Below, piece after piece: positions 1 to 7,145 of a stretch of DNA of 46,034 bases. The position numbers and the translations under genes were made by a program. The stretch is from an uncultured Sutterella sp. GTDB lineage: Bacteria; Pseudomonadota; Gammaproteobacteria; Burkholderiales; Burkholderiaceae_F. The DNA lies in the NCBI GenBank assembly GCA_905194315.1, contig CAJJRX010000013.1:1-46034 (forward strand), written 5' to 3'. Each line of letters starts with the position of its first letter. The stretch's first letter is position 1. The notes under the pieces are model-generated. The model was not told the DNA's origin. It saw only the letters and a list, made by a program, of their open reading frames with translations, and ran no database searches.

Positions 1-824
1 CCCGTCAGGTCGGCGTTCCCTACATCATCGTCTTCCTGAACAAGTGCGACATGGTTGACGACGAAGAACTGCTCGAACTCGTGGAAATGGAAGTTCGTGA
101 ACTTCTGTCCAACTACGACTTCCCGGGCGATGATCTCCCGATCGTCAAGGGTTCCGCCAAGCTCGCCCTCGAAGGCGACCAGGGCCCGCTCGGCGAACCG
201 GCCATCCTCAAGCTGGCTGAAACGCTCGACTCCTACATCCCGACGCCGGAACGTGCTGTTGACCAGCCGTTCCTCATGCCGATCGAAGACGTGTTCTCCA
301 TCTCCGGTCGTGGTACCGTGGTGACGGGCCGTGTCGAACGTGGCGTGATCAAGGTTGGCGACGAAATCGAAATCGTCGGTATCAAGCCGACCACGAAGAC
401 GACCTGCACGGGCGTCGAAATGTTCCGCAAGCTGCTCGACCAGGGTGAAGCCGGTGACAACGTCGGTATTCTTCTGCGCGGCACGAAGCGTGAAGACGTC
501 GAACGCGGTCAGGTTCTTGCCAAGCCCGGTACGATCACCCCGCACACCCACTTCAAGGGCGAAGTTTACGTCCTGACGAAGGAAGAAGGCGGCCGTCATA
601 CCCCGTTCTTCAAGGGCTATCGTCCGCAGTTCTACTTCCGTACGACGGACGTGACCGGTACGATCGAACTGCCGGAAGGCGTTGACATGGTTATGCCTGG
701 CGACAACATCCAGATGACCGTGAAGCTGATCTGCCCGATCGCTATGGAACAGGGTCTGCGCTTCGCTATCCGTGAAGGCGGTCACACTGTTGGTGCCGGC
801 GTTGTGGCCAGCATCATCGAATAA
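1..824 (+). CDS. tuf: Elongation factor Tu, 3' part (5' end outside window)
   Basis: EF-Tu is the GTPase that delivers aminoacyl-tRNA to the ribosomal A site. The window opens inside the gene; the reading frame starts at base 3 with RQVGVPYIIVFLNKCDMVDD, which holds the NKCD guanine-specificity motif. Domain 2 follows (FLMPIEDVFSISGRGTVVTG), then domain 3 ending in GAGVVASIIE, so the C-terminus is complete. The G1 loop and most of the G domain lie upstream of the window. Glu codons are almost all GAA, as expected for very high expression. Its position just before rpsJ fits the usual fusA-tuf-rpsJ order, although fusA is not visible. Confidence 0.98.
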   Translation, partial: RQVGVPYIIVFLNKCDMVDDEELLELVEMEVRELLSNYDFPGDDLPIVKGSAKLALEGDQGPLGEPAILKLAETLDSYIPTPERAVDQPFLMPIEDVFSISGRGTVVTGRVERGVIKVGDEIEIVGIKPTTKTTCTGVEMFRKLLDQGEAGDNVGILLRGTKREDVERGQVLAKPGTITPHTHFKGEVYVLTKEEGGRHTPFFKGYRPQFYFRTTDVTGTIELPEGVDMVMPGDNIQMTVKLICPIAMEQGLRFAIREGGHTVGAGVVASIIE

Positions 825-845
825 TAAAAAATATCGAGTTTTCGC

Positions 846-875
846 TTGATAAAGTAGGGGGCGGGGTTGTATACT
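846..875 (+). promoter_or_regulatory. Probable sigma70 promoter for rpsJ
   Basis: TTGATA (846-851) and TATACT (870-875) are separated by 18 bases. The stretch after the -10 box is CCGCCCCC, a GC-rich discriminator typical of promoters under stringent control. The predicted start near 882 gives a leader of about 42 bases before rpsJ. The -10 box lies in and next to the loop of a hairpin. Confidence 0.65.
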
Positions 876-909
876 CCGCCCCCTATGTTCTTCTTTTGTT
901 CTTTTTTTT
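856..909 (+). terminator. Hairpin with T-rich tail between tuf and rpsJ
   Basis: Bases 856-866 pair with 874-884 (eleven pairs, one G-T), leaving a 7-base loop. The following sequence is T-rich but interrupted, and a run of eight T lies at 902-909. It could be a leaky terminator for tuf. It overlaps the rpsJ promoter, so the GC-rich repeat may instead be promoter architecture. Confidence 0.4.
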
Positions 910-923
910 AAAGGATCTAGCAA

Positions 924-1235
924 ATGCAGTCTCAGCGCATTCGCATTCGTCTCAAGTCTTATGACTACAAGCTGATTGATCAGTCTGCTCTTGAAATCGT
1001 TGAAACCGCCAAGCGCACCGGCGCCGTGGTTCGTGGTCCGGTTCCTCTTCCCAACCGTATCCAGCGCTTCGACATTCTTCGTTCCCCTCACGTGAACAAG
1101 ACCAGCCGTGATCAGCTCGAAATCCGTACGCACCAGCGTCTGATGGACATCGTTGATCCGACCGACAAGACGGTTGACGCTCTGATGAAGCTCGACCTTC
1201 CTGCTGGCGTCGATGTCAAGATCAAGGTTCAGTAA
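924..1235 (+). CDS. rpsJ: 30S ribosomal protein S10
   Basis: S10 is a protein of the 30S head that also acts as NusE, pairing with NusB in transcription antitermination. The 103-residue length is standard, and RIRLKSYDYKLIDQSALEIV near the N-terminus and SPHVNKTSRDQLEIRTHQR in the middle are family signatures. AAAGGA lies 9 bases before the ATG. Unlike in E. coli, S10 is separated from rplC by 168 bases containing hairpins and a second promoter candidate, so it may be expressed partly apart from the rest of the S10 cluster. Confidence 0.98.
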   Translation: MQSQRIRIRLKSYDYKLIDQSALEIVETAKRTGAVVRGPVPLPNRIQRFDILRSPHVNKTSRDQLEIRTHQRLMDIVDPTDKTVDALMKLDLPAGVDVKIKVQ

Positions 1236-1248
1236 TTCAAGATTTATG

Positions 1249-1304
1249 TTAACTGCGAACAAAAGCCGGCCCGTTCGGTTGCAAAGGATTTGATTCGCAG
1301 TTAA
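1249..1304 (+). repeat. 11-bp perfect inverted repeat in the rpsJ-rplC gap
   Basis: TTAACTGCGAA (1249-1259) is repeated exactly as its reverse complement at 1294-1304, with 34 bases between the arms. The right arm overlaps the -10 box of the candidate rplC promoter. It could act as RNA structure following rpsJ or as a protein-binding site; the sequence does not decide. Confidence 0.6.
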
Positions 1305-1307
1305 AAT
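1279..1307 (+). promoter_or_regulatory. Probable sigma70 promoter for rplC
   Basis: TTGCAA (1279-1284) and TAAAAT (1302-1307) are spaced by 17 bases. The predicted start near 1314 leaves a leader of about 90 bases. That leader holds two hairpins: AACTAG/CTAGTT (1328-1333 with 1343-1348) and CCCGGC/GCCGGG (1372-1377 with 1386-1391). The second ends just before the rplC ribosome-binding site. Confidence 0.55.
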
Positions 1308-1403
1308 CAGCCTTTTCTGCCACATTAAACTAGGCCTTTTTTCTAGTTGCAGGTGGTCTTTTCATAACGGTCCCGGCCAATCGTAGCCGGGGTGGAGAAA
1401 ACA

Positions 1404-2048
1404 ATGAGTGATAAGCTCGGCCTCGTCGGTCGCAAGATCGGCATGACGCGTATCTTCACGGAAGACGGTGTTTCCGTTCCCGTGACTGTCGTCGATGTGT
1501 CGAATAACCGTGTCACCATGGTGAAGACGGAAGAAACCGACGGCTATAATGCAATTCAAGTCGCGTTCGGCTCCAAAAAGCCCTCGCGCGTGAGCAAGCC
1601 CCTTGCTGGGCACTATTCCAAGGCTGGTGTTGAAGCCGGCTCCATGCTCAAAGAGTTCCATATCGATGCTGACAAAGTCGGCGAGTTCAAAGTCGGTCAG
1701 GCTTTGACGGCTGACATGTTCACGGCCGGCCAGAAGGTCGACGTGACCGGTACTACCATCGGTAAGGGTTTCGCTGGTGCCATCAAGCGCCATCACTTCT
1801 CGTCCAACCGTGCTTCCCACGGTAACTCTGTGACGACACGTGCCCCTGGTTCCATCGGTAACCGTCAGGATCCGGGTCGTGTGTTCCCCGGCAAGCGTAT
1901 GGCCGGTCACTTGGGCGATGTGCAGCGTACGACTCAGAATCTCGTGATCGTTCGCGTTGACGCAGAACGTCAGCTTCTGCTGGTCCGTGGTGCCGTTCCC
2001 GGCGCTAAGGGCGGCGAAGTTATCGTGCGTCCGGCGGTTAAGGCGTAA
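1404..2048 (+). CDS. rplC: 50S ribosomal protein L3
   Basis: L3 is an early-assembly protein of the large subunit that reaches towards the peptidyl-transferase centre. The 214 residues begin MSDKLGLVGRKIGMTRIFTE. The loop SIGNRQDPGRVFPGKRMAG carries the glutamine that is methylated by PrmB in relatives. An in-frame GTG exists at 1392, but the ATG at 1404 matches family length and has GGAG 6 bases upstream. The ribosome-binding site follows directly on a GC-rich hairpin, which may modulate initiation. It is followed by rplD after 11 bases. Confidence 0.97.
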   Translation: MSDKLGLVGRKIGMTRIFTEDGVSVPVTVVDVSNNRVTMVKTEETDGYNAIQVAFGSKKPSRVSKPLAGHYSKAGVEAGSMLKEFHIDADKVGEFKVGQALTADMFTAGQKVDVTGTTIGKGFAGAIKRHHFSSNRASHGNSVTTRAPGSIGNRQDPGRVFPGKRMAGHLGDVQRTTQNLVIVRVDAERQLLLVRGAVPGAKGGEVIVRPAVKA

Positions 2049-2059
2049 GGAGCGAAATA

Positions 2060-2680
2060 ATGGAACTCAATGTCCTGAACGAACAAGGTCAGAAAGTCTC
2101 GGCTGCTGACGCTGTGTTCGGTCGTGAATACAATGAAGCCCTGGTGCACCAGATCGTGGTGGCTTTCCAGGCAAATGCACGTCTTGGTACCCGTGCTCAG
2201 CTCACTCGTGCTGCTGTGCACCATTCCACCAAGAAGCCCTGGCGTCAGAAGGGTACGGGTCGCGCCCGTTCCGGTATGACCTCCTCTCCGGTGTGGCGTG
2301 GCGGCGGACGTGCTTTCCCGAACTCTCCGGATGAGAACTTCAGCCAGAAGGTCAACAAGAAGATGTACCGTGCTGCAATGGCTACGATCTATTCGAAGCT
2401 CGTTGCTGACGAACGTTTCTCTGTGATTGAAACCATCAAGGTTGATCTTCCGAAGACGAAGGCTTTTACCGAACAGTTGAAGACGCTCGGTCTGTCCAAT
2501 AAGGTTCTCGTTCTCACGGGCGAAGACGAACTCACGGAAAACCTTTTCCTTGCTTCCCGCAATGTGAAGGATGTGTTGGTTTGCACCCCGCGTTATGCTG
2601 ATCCGCTTTCCTTGCTCTTTTACGACAAGGTTGTTGCGACGAAGGCTGCCGTGGCTCAGATTGAGGAGATGTTGGCATGA
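2060..2680 (+). CDS. rplD: 50S ribosomal protein L4
   Basis: L4 binds 23S rRNA domain I, and its extended loop lines the exit tunnel. The loop is visible as WRQKGTGRARSGMTSSPVWR. In E. coli L4 also represses its own operon through an S10 leader; no such leader fits before rpsJ here, so any feedback would have to act on a different structure. AAGGAG precedes the ATG. The 206-residue frame overlaps rplW by 4 bases (ATGA), implying translational coupling. Confidence 0.97.
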   Translation: MELNVLNEQGQKVSAADAVFGREYNEALVHQIVVAFQANARLGTRAQLTRAAVHHSTKKPWRQKGTGRARSGMTSSPVWRGGGRAFPNSPDENFSQKVNKKMYRAAMATIYSKLVADERFSVIETIKVDLPKTKAFTEQLKTLGLSNKVLVLTGEDELTENLFLASRNVKDVLVCTPRYADPLSLLFYDKVVATKAAVAQIEEMLA

Positions 2681-2976
2681 ACCAGGAACGTCTTTTGAAG
2701 GTCCTCGTGGCTCCGGTCATTTCCGAAAAGAGCACGATGGTCGCTGAAAAGCTGAACCAGGCCTTGTTTGTCGTCCTCCCGGATGCCAACAAAGCCGAAG
2801 TGAAAGCTGCTGTTGAACTGCTCTTCAAGGTGCAGGTCAAATCTGTTCAAATTCTTAACCTGAAAGGCAAGCAGAAGCGCTTTGGTCGCTTTATGGGCAA
2901 GCGCAATGATGTGCGTAAGGCCTACGTCACGCTCGCTGAAGGGCAAGAAATTAACTTCGCGCAAGAGGTGAAGTAA
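2677..2976 (+). CDS. rplW: 50S ribosomal protein L23
   Basis: L23 sits at the mouth of the exit tunnel and is the docking point for trigger factor and SRP. VISEKS near residue 16 contains the conserved glutamate used for trigger-factor binding in homologues. The 99 residues match the family. The gene overlaps rplD by 4 bases and rplB by one base (TAATG), so the three are probably translated in a coupled manner. Confidence 0.96.
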   Translation: MNQERLLKVLVAPVISEKSTMVAEKLNQALFVVLPDANKAEVKAAVELLFKVQVKSVQILNLKGKQKRFGRFMGKRNDVRKAYVTLAEGQEINFAQEVK

Positions 2977-3803
2977 TGGCTCTCGTCAAACTCAAGCCGA
3001 CGTCCGCCGGTCGCCGTCATGCGGTTAAGGTCGTTAACAAGGAACTGCACAAGGGCAAGCCCTGGGCTTCCCTGACGGAAAAGAAGAACCGCGGATCTGG
3101 TCGTAACAATAATGGTCATATCACCACTCGTCATAAGGGTGGCGGTCACAAGCGCGCTTATCGCCTCGTTGACTTTAAGCGTCTGAAGGACGGTATCCCG
3201 GCTCGTGTCGAACGTATCGAATACGATCCGAACCGTTCCGCTAACATCGCTCTCGTCCTGTACAAGGACGGCGAACGTCGTTACATCATCGCTCCGAAGG
3301 GCCTTGAAGTGGGTCAGGAAATCATGAACGGTCCTGAATCCCCGATCAAGGTTGGCAACACCCTGCCGCTTCGTAACATCCCTGTTGGTACGACGATTCA
3401 CTGTATCGAACTCTTGCCTGGCAAGGGTGCTCAGATGGTTCGTGCTGCTGGTGCTTTCGCTCAGCTCGTCGCCCGTGAAGGTGACTATGCTCAGGTTCGC
3501 CTGCGTTCCGGTGAAGTTCGCCGCGTTCTTATCGAATGCCGCGCTACCGTCGGTACTGTCGGCAACGAAGAAAACAGCCTGCGTGAACTCGGTAAGGCCG
3601 GTGCCAAGCGCTGGCGTGGTATTCGCCCGACCGTTCGCGGTGTGGCGATGAACCCGGTTGACCACCCGCACGGTGGTGGTGAAGGTAAGACCGGTACGGG
3701 TCGTGCTCCTGTCACACCCTGGGGTCAGCTCACCAAGGGTTACCGTACTCGCAACAGCAAGCGTACTGATTCCATGATCGTTACGCGTCGTAACCGTAAA
3801 TAA
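2976..3803 (+). CDS. rplB: 50S ribosomal protein L2
   Basis: L2 is one of the most conserved large-subunit proteins; it is required for subunit association and peptidyl transfer. The 275-residue sequence has the C-terminal NPVDHPHGGGEGKTG segment with the conserved functional histidine. The start codon shares its first base with the rplW stop. rpsS follows after 12 bases containing GGGGG and AAGG. Confidence 0.98.
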   Translation: MALVKLKPTSAGRRHAVKVVNKELHKGKPWASLTEKKNRGSGRNNNGHITTRHKGGGHKRAYRLVDFKRLKDGIPARVERIEYDPNRSANIALVLYKDGERRYIIAPKGLEVGQEIMNGPESPIKVGNTLPLRNIPVGTTIHCIELLPGKGAQMVRAAGAFAQLVAREGDYAQVRLRSGEVRRVLIECRATVGTVGNEENSLRELGKAGAKRWRGIRPTVRGVAMNPVDHPHGGGEGKTGTGRAPVTPWGQLTKGYRTRNSKRTDSMIVTRRNRK

Positions 3804-3815
3804 GGGGGCCTAAGG

Positions 3816-4094
3816 ATGTCTCGTTCTTTGAAGAAAGGCCCGTTTGTTGACGGGCACTTGATGAAGAAAGTTGAAGCCGCTCAGGCTAGCCGCGACAAGC
3901 GTCCTCTGAAGACCTGGTCGCGTCGTTCGACGATTCTTCCTGAATTCATCGGTCTGACGATCGCTGTTCACAACGGCCGTCAGCATGTGCCGGTGTACAT
4001 TAATGAAAATATGGTTGGTCATAAGCTCGGTGAATTTGCGCTTACGCGTACGTTCAAGGGCCATGCCGCCGGTGATAAGAAGGTGGGTAAGTAA
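3816..4094 (+). CDS. rpsS: 30S ribosomal protein S19
   Basis: S19 forms part of the 30S head beside S13 and contacts the A-site tRNA region. The 92 residues include MSRSLKKGPFVDGHLMKK and the HVPVYINENMVGHKLGEFA block typical of the family. The stop codon is immediately followed by the rplV ATG with no intervening base, indicating coupled translation. Confidence 0.98.
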   Translation: MSRSLKKGPFVDGHLMKKVEAAQASRDKRPLKTWSRRSTILPEFIGLTIAVHNGRQHVPVYINENMVGHKLGEFALTRTFKGHAAGDKKVGK

Positions 4095-4436
4095 ATGGAA
4101 ACTACTGCTATCGTTCGTGGTGTCCGCCTCTCGGCTCAGAAGGGTCGTCTGGTTGCCGACCTCGTTCGCGGTAAGCCCGTGGACAAGGCGCTCGCCATCC
4201 TTACCTTCACGCAGAAGCGTGCCGCTGGCATCATCAAGAAGGCTCTCGAAAGTGCTATCGCTAATGCAGAGCACAATGAAGGTGCTGATATTGATGAACT
4301 GGTCGTGACCAAGATTCATGTGGAAAAGGCTGCTACGCTGCGCCGTTTCGCTGCCCGTGCCAAGGGCCGCGGTACCCGCATCAACAAGCAGACTGCCCAT
4401 ATCTATATTACTGTTGGCGACGCGAAAGCTAAATAA
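4095..4436 (+). CDS. rplV: 50S ribosomal protein L22
   Basis: L22 spans the large subunit and, with L4, forms the narrow part of the exit tunnel. The 113 residues include VRLSAQKGRLVADLVRGK near the N-terminus. The hairpin-loop region LRRFAARAKGRGTRINK corresponds to the tunnel-lining, macrolide-resistance segment. It starts directly after the rpsS stop and ends 9 bases before rpsC. Confidence 0.97.
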   Translation: METTAIVRGVRLSAQKGRLVADLVRGKPVDKALAILTFTQKRAAGIIKKALESAIANAEHNEGADIDELVVTKIHVEKAATLRRFAARAKGRGTRINKQTAHIYITVGDAKAK

Positions 4437-4445
4437 AGGTGTACC

Positions 4446-5219
4446 ATGGGTCAGAAAATTAATCCCACCGGCTTCCGTCTTCCCGTGACGCGCAATTGGA
4501 CGTCACGCTGGTACGCGGTTGGCCGTGATTTTTCCCGCACGCTCGGTGAAGACCTGGCTGTTCGCAAGTTCCTTACTCAGAAGCTTCGCAACGCCAGCGT
4601 CAGCCGTATCCTCATCGAACGTCCCGCTAATACCGCTCGTATCACGATTTACACGGCTCGTCCCGGTATCGTGATCGGCAAGCAGGGCGCTGACATTGAA
4701 GCCATCAAGGCTGAAGTGCAGAAGATGATGGGCGTGGCTGTTCATGTCAATATTGAAGAAGTCCGCCGTCCTGAACTTGACGCTCAGTTGATTGCTGATG
4801 GTATTACCCAGCAGCTTGAAAAGCGCGTTATGTTCCGTCGTGCTATGAAGCGTGCCATGCAGAACGCCATGCGTCTCGGTGCCCTCGGCATCAAGATCAT
4901 GTCTTCTGGTCGTCTGAACGGTGCCGATATTGCCCGTTCTGAATGGTATCGTGAAGGTCGTGTGCCTCTTCACACCCTCCGCGCCAACATCGACTACGGC
5001 TTCTCTGAAGCCAACACCACCTACGGTGTTGTCGGTGTCAAGGTCTGGGTTTACAAGGGTGACAACTTCGGTCAGGAAGAAGCTGCCGAACAGTCTCCCC
5101 GTGAAGACCGTCGCTCCCGCCGCCCCGGTGATCGTGCCGGCAAGCCGGGTGCCCGCCGCAACGGCCGTCGTAATGACAACAAGCAGCCCCGCAAGGCCGC
5201 TGCTAATGACGGAGAATAA
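4446..5219 (+). CDS. rpsC: 30S ribosomal protein S3
   Basis: S3 lies at the mRNA entry channel and contributes to mRNA unwinding. The KH domain is seen in RPGIVIGKQGADIEAIK, followed by the conserved RMGALGIKIMSSGRLNGADI-type block (RLGALGIKIM here). At 257 residues it is longer than E. coli S3. The excess is a hydrophilic, Arg-rich tail from about residue 213 with repeated RR and RN pairs, probably disordered and RNA-contacting. rplP starts two bases after the stop. Confidence 0.97.
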   Translation: MGQKINPTGFRLPVTRNWTSRWYAVGRDFSRTLGEDLAVRKFLTQKLRNASVSRILIERPANTARITIYTARPGIVIGKQGADIEAIKAEVQKMMGVAVHVNIEEVRRPELDAQLIADGITQQLEKRVMFRRAMKRAMQNAMRLGALGIKIMSSGRLNGADIARSEWYREGRVPLHTLRANIDYGFSEANTTYGVVGVKVWVYKGDNFGQEEAAEQSPREDRRSRRPGDRAGKPGARRNGRRNDNKQPRKAAANDGE

Positions 5220-5221
5220 CG

Positions 5222-5638
5222 ATGCTGCAACCTAATCGTCGCAAATATCGTAAGGACCAGAAGGGCCGTAACTATGGTCTCGCCACGCGCGGTGCCAATG
5301 TTTCCTTCGGCGCTTTCGGTCTCAAGACTTTGGAACGCGGTCGTATTACGGCTCGTCAGATTGAAGCTGCACGTCGTGCTATCACCCGCCACATCAAGCG
5401 TGGTGGTCGCGTGTGGATTCGTATCTTCCCGGACAAGCCCATCTCCAGCAAGCCTGCTGAAGTTCGTATGGGTAACGGTAAGGGTAATCCGGAATACTGG
5501 GTTGCTCTCGTTCAGCCGGGCCGCGTGCTTTATGAAATGGACGGGGTTGATGAACAGTTGGCTCGCGAAGCATTTGCTCTTGCTGCCGCCAAGCTGCCTG
5601 TCAAGACCACGTTCGTTGTCCGCCAGATCGGCATGTAA
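5222..5638 (+). CDS. rplP: 50S ribosomal protein L16
   Basis: L16 is a late-assembly protein near the A-site tRNA elbow. The 138 residues include the N-terminal MLQPNRRKYRKDQKGRN block and GNGKGNPEYWVALVQPGRV, the region around the arginine that is hydroxylated in some bacteria. The start lies two bases after the rpsC stop. rpmC follows with TAAGGAGA as a strong ribosome-binding site. Confidence 0.98.
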   Translation: MLQPNRRKYRKDQKGRNYGLATRGANVSFGAFGLKTLERGRITARQIEAARRAITRHIKRGGRVWIRIFPDKPISSKPAEVRMGNGKGNPEYWVALVQPGRVLYEMDGVDEQLAREAFALAAAKLPVKTTFVVRQIGM

Positions 5639-5653
5639 TGTAAGGAGACGGAC

Positions 5654-5848
5654 ATGAACGCAAAAGATTTGCGCGCAAAAGATGAAGCCGCGCTCAAGGA
5701 AGAACTGAAGGCTCTGCTCGATACGGAATTCAAGCTCCGTATGCAGAAGGCCACTCAGCAGCTTAACAACACGAACTCGTTGCGTACCACGCGTCGCGAT
5801 ATCGCCCGCGTGCGCACGATCCTTACTGAAAAGGCGACCACGAAATGA
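5654..5848 (+). CDS. rpmC: 50S ribosomal protein L29
   Basis: L29 is a small helical protein next to L23 at the tunnel exit. The 64-residue sequence MNAKDLRAKDEAALKEEL and the conserved TRRDIARVRTIL near the C-terminus identify it. It overlaps rpsQ by 4 bases (ATGA). With rpsQ it closes the first transcription block, which ends at a strong terminator. Confidence 0.96.
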   Translation: MNAKDLRAKDEAALKEELKALLDTEFKLRMQKATQQLNNTNSLRTTRRDIARVRTILTEKATTK

Positions 5849-6111
5849 CGGAACAAACCCAGTCTTTGACTCGTACCCTCCAGGGTACTGTCGTCAGCAA
5901 CAAGATGCAGAAGACTGTTACGGTCCTCGTGGAACGTAAAGTTCAGCATCCGTTGTACGGCAAGTATGTCGTCAAGAGCAAGAAGTATGCTGCTCACGAC
6001 GAACTTGGCTGCACTGAAGGTGATAAGGTTGAAATCGCTGAATCCCGTCCGTATTCCAAGACCGTGTCTTGGAACGTGACGAAGGTTCTCCAGAAGGCCG
6101 TTATCGTCTAA
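5845..6111 (+). CDS. rpsQ: 30S ribosomal protein S17
   Basis: S17 is an OB-fold primary binder of the 16S 5' domain. The 88 residues contain LQGTVVSNKMQKTVTVLVER and KKYAAHDE, the standard family motifs. It is the last gene before a 320-base gap with an intrinsic terminator, so it closes the S10 block here rather than running directly into rplN. Confidence 0.97.
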   Translation: MTEQTQSLTRTLQGTVVSNKMQKTVTVLVERKVQHPLYGKYVVKSKKYAAHDELGCTEGDKVEIAESRPYSKTVSWNVTKVLQKAVIV

Positions 6112-6136
6112 CTTTCAGAGTCAGACCAAACTTCCA

Positions 6137-6180
6137 CTCTTCCGCTGATTCTTTTCTGGTTGGCGGAAGAGATTTTTTTT
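6137..6180 (+). terminator. Intrinsic terminator after rpsQ
   Basis: CTCTTCCGC (6137-6145) pairs perfectly with GCGGAAGAG (6163-6171). One A and eight T follow (6173-6180). This is a textbook Rho-independent terminator in the middle of the ribosomal-protein cluster. Confidence 0.88.
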
Positions 6181-6208
6181 GAGGGGATCTCAGTCTCCTC
6201 AAAAAAAA
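6173..6208 (+). repeat. 12-bp inverted repeat overlapping the terminator tail
   Basis: T8-GAGG (6173-6184) is matched exactly by CCTC-A8 (6197-6208). The left arm is the T tract of the upstream terminator, so in RNA the terminator tail can pair with a downstream A tract. On the other strand it also forms a stem flanked by T residues. Confidence 0.75.
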
Positions 6209-6220
6209 TACGATATTGAC

Positions 6221-6249
6221 TTGCATGAGTTCACGGTTTCCGTTATAGT
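6221..6249 (+). promoter_or_regulatory. Probable sigma70 promoter for the rplN (spc) block
   Basis: TTGCAT (6221-6226) and TATAGT (6244-6249) are spaced by 17 bases, just downstream of the rpsQ terminator. The predicted start is near 6256. The -35 box is identical to that of the rpmJ promoter candidate. Confidence 0.75.
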
Positions 6250-6431
6250 GCCAAGTCTATCGCCTGGGATACCTTTCTAGCGGTAAGCCGGGCGATTATT
6301 TCTCGGGGTTGTAGAGACCCGCCTCCCCTTGTACTGAACAAGGCTTCCGAGACGGCTTCTTTACTGCTCTTCCTCCCGTAAACGGGACCAATACTATCCG
6401 CTATAGTGGAATAAGTTGGGATTTATTAACC

Positions 6432-6800
6432 ATGATTCAGATGCAAAGCCGACTGGATGTGGCCGATAACACCGGTGCACGTTCAGTGATGTGTATCAAG
6501 GTGTTGGGCGGCTCTAAGCGCCGTTATGCCAACATCGGTGACGTCATCAAGGTGACAGTCAAAGAAGCGGCTCCTCGCGGCCGCGTGAAGAAGGGCGAAG
6601 TCTACAACGCTGTGGTCGTGCGTACGGCCTCTGGTGTTCGCCGCCCGGACGGCTCCTCCATCAATTTCGATGGCAATGCAGCCGTTCTTCTTAACAGCAA
6701 ATTGGAGCCCATTGGCACCCGTATCTTCGGGCCGGTTACGCGTGAACTGCGTACGGAACAGTTTATGAAGATCGTGTCCCTGGCTCCTGAAGTTCTTTAA
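6432..6800 (+). CDS. rplN: 50S ribosomal protein L14
   Basis: L14 is a large-subunit interface protein that also contacts the anti-association factor RsfS. The 122 residues start MIQMQSRLDVADNTGARSVM and include RPDGSSINFDGNAAVLLN, both diagnostic. It is the first gene of a separately promoted spc block. No strong Shine-Dalgarno is close to the ATG (GGGA lies 14 bases upstream), so the long structured leader may influence its initiation. Confidence 0.98.
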   Translation: MIQMQSRLDVADNTGARSVMCIKVLGGSKRRYANIGDVIKVTVKEAAPRGRVKKGEVYNAVVVRTASGVRRPDGSSINFDGNAAVLLNSKLEPIGTRIFGPVTRELRTEQFMKIVSLAPEVL

Positions 6801-6813
6801 TAAAGGAGAAGCG

Positions 6814-7134
6814 ATGCAGCGTATCCGTAAGGGTGACGAAGTTATCGTCATTGCCGGCCGTGATAAAGGCACTAAGGGCACCGTCCTCTCCCGCGTCGAC
6901 GATCGCCATGTGATCGTTGAAGGCGTGAACGTCGTCAAGAAGCATACCCGTCCGAATCCCCAGCTCGGGATCGTCGGCGGTATCGTTGACAAGACCAAGC
7001 CGATCGATCAGTCCAACCTGATGTTGGTGAATCCGGCTACTGGCAAGGGCGACCGCGTTGGCTTCAAGGAAGTCGACGGCAAGAAAGTTCGTGTTTTCAA
7101 GAGCAACGGCGCTGTTGTTGGCGCTAAGGCTTAA
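6814..7134 (+). CDS. rplX: 50S ribosomal protein L24
   Basis: L24 initiates 50S assembly and sits near the tunnel exit. The KOW motif is visible as KGDEVIVIAGRDKGTKGTV at residues 5-23. The length of 106 residues is normal. AAAGGAG lies before the ATG. Its TAA stop shares a base with a possible ATG for rplE at 7134, but a better rplE start lies 12 bases further on. Confidence 0.97.
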   Translation: MQRIRKGDEVIVIAGRDKGTKGTVLSRVDDRHVIVEGVNVVKKHTRPNPQLGIVGGIVDKTKPIDQSNLMLVNPATGKGDRVGFKEVDGKKVRVFKSNGAVVGAKA

Positions 7135-7145
7135 TGAGGGTGACA

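Larger units (their letters stand above)
6112..6431 (+). other. rpsQ-rplN intergenic region: terminator, promoter and structured leader
   Basis: This 320-base gap has no credible gene. In order it contains an intrinsic terminator (6137-6180), an overlapping inverted repeat (6173-6208), a sigma70-type promoter (6221-6249) and a leader of about 175 bases. The leader has several stems: 6259-6267 with 6288-6296, 6327-6332 with 6338-6343, 6374-6378 with 6383-6387, and a near-palindrome CCGCTATAGTGG just upstream of rplN. Confidence 0.8.
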
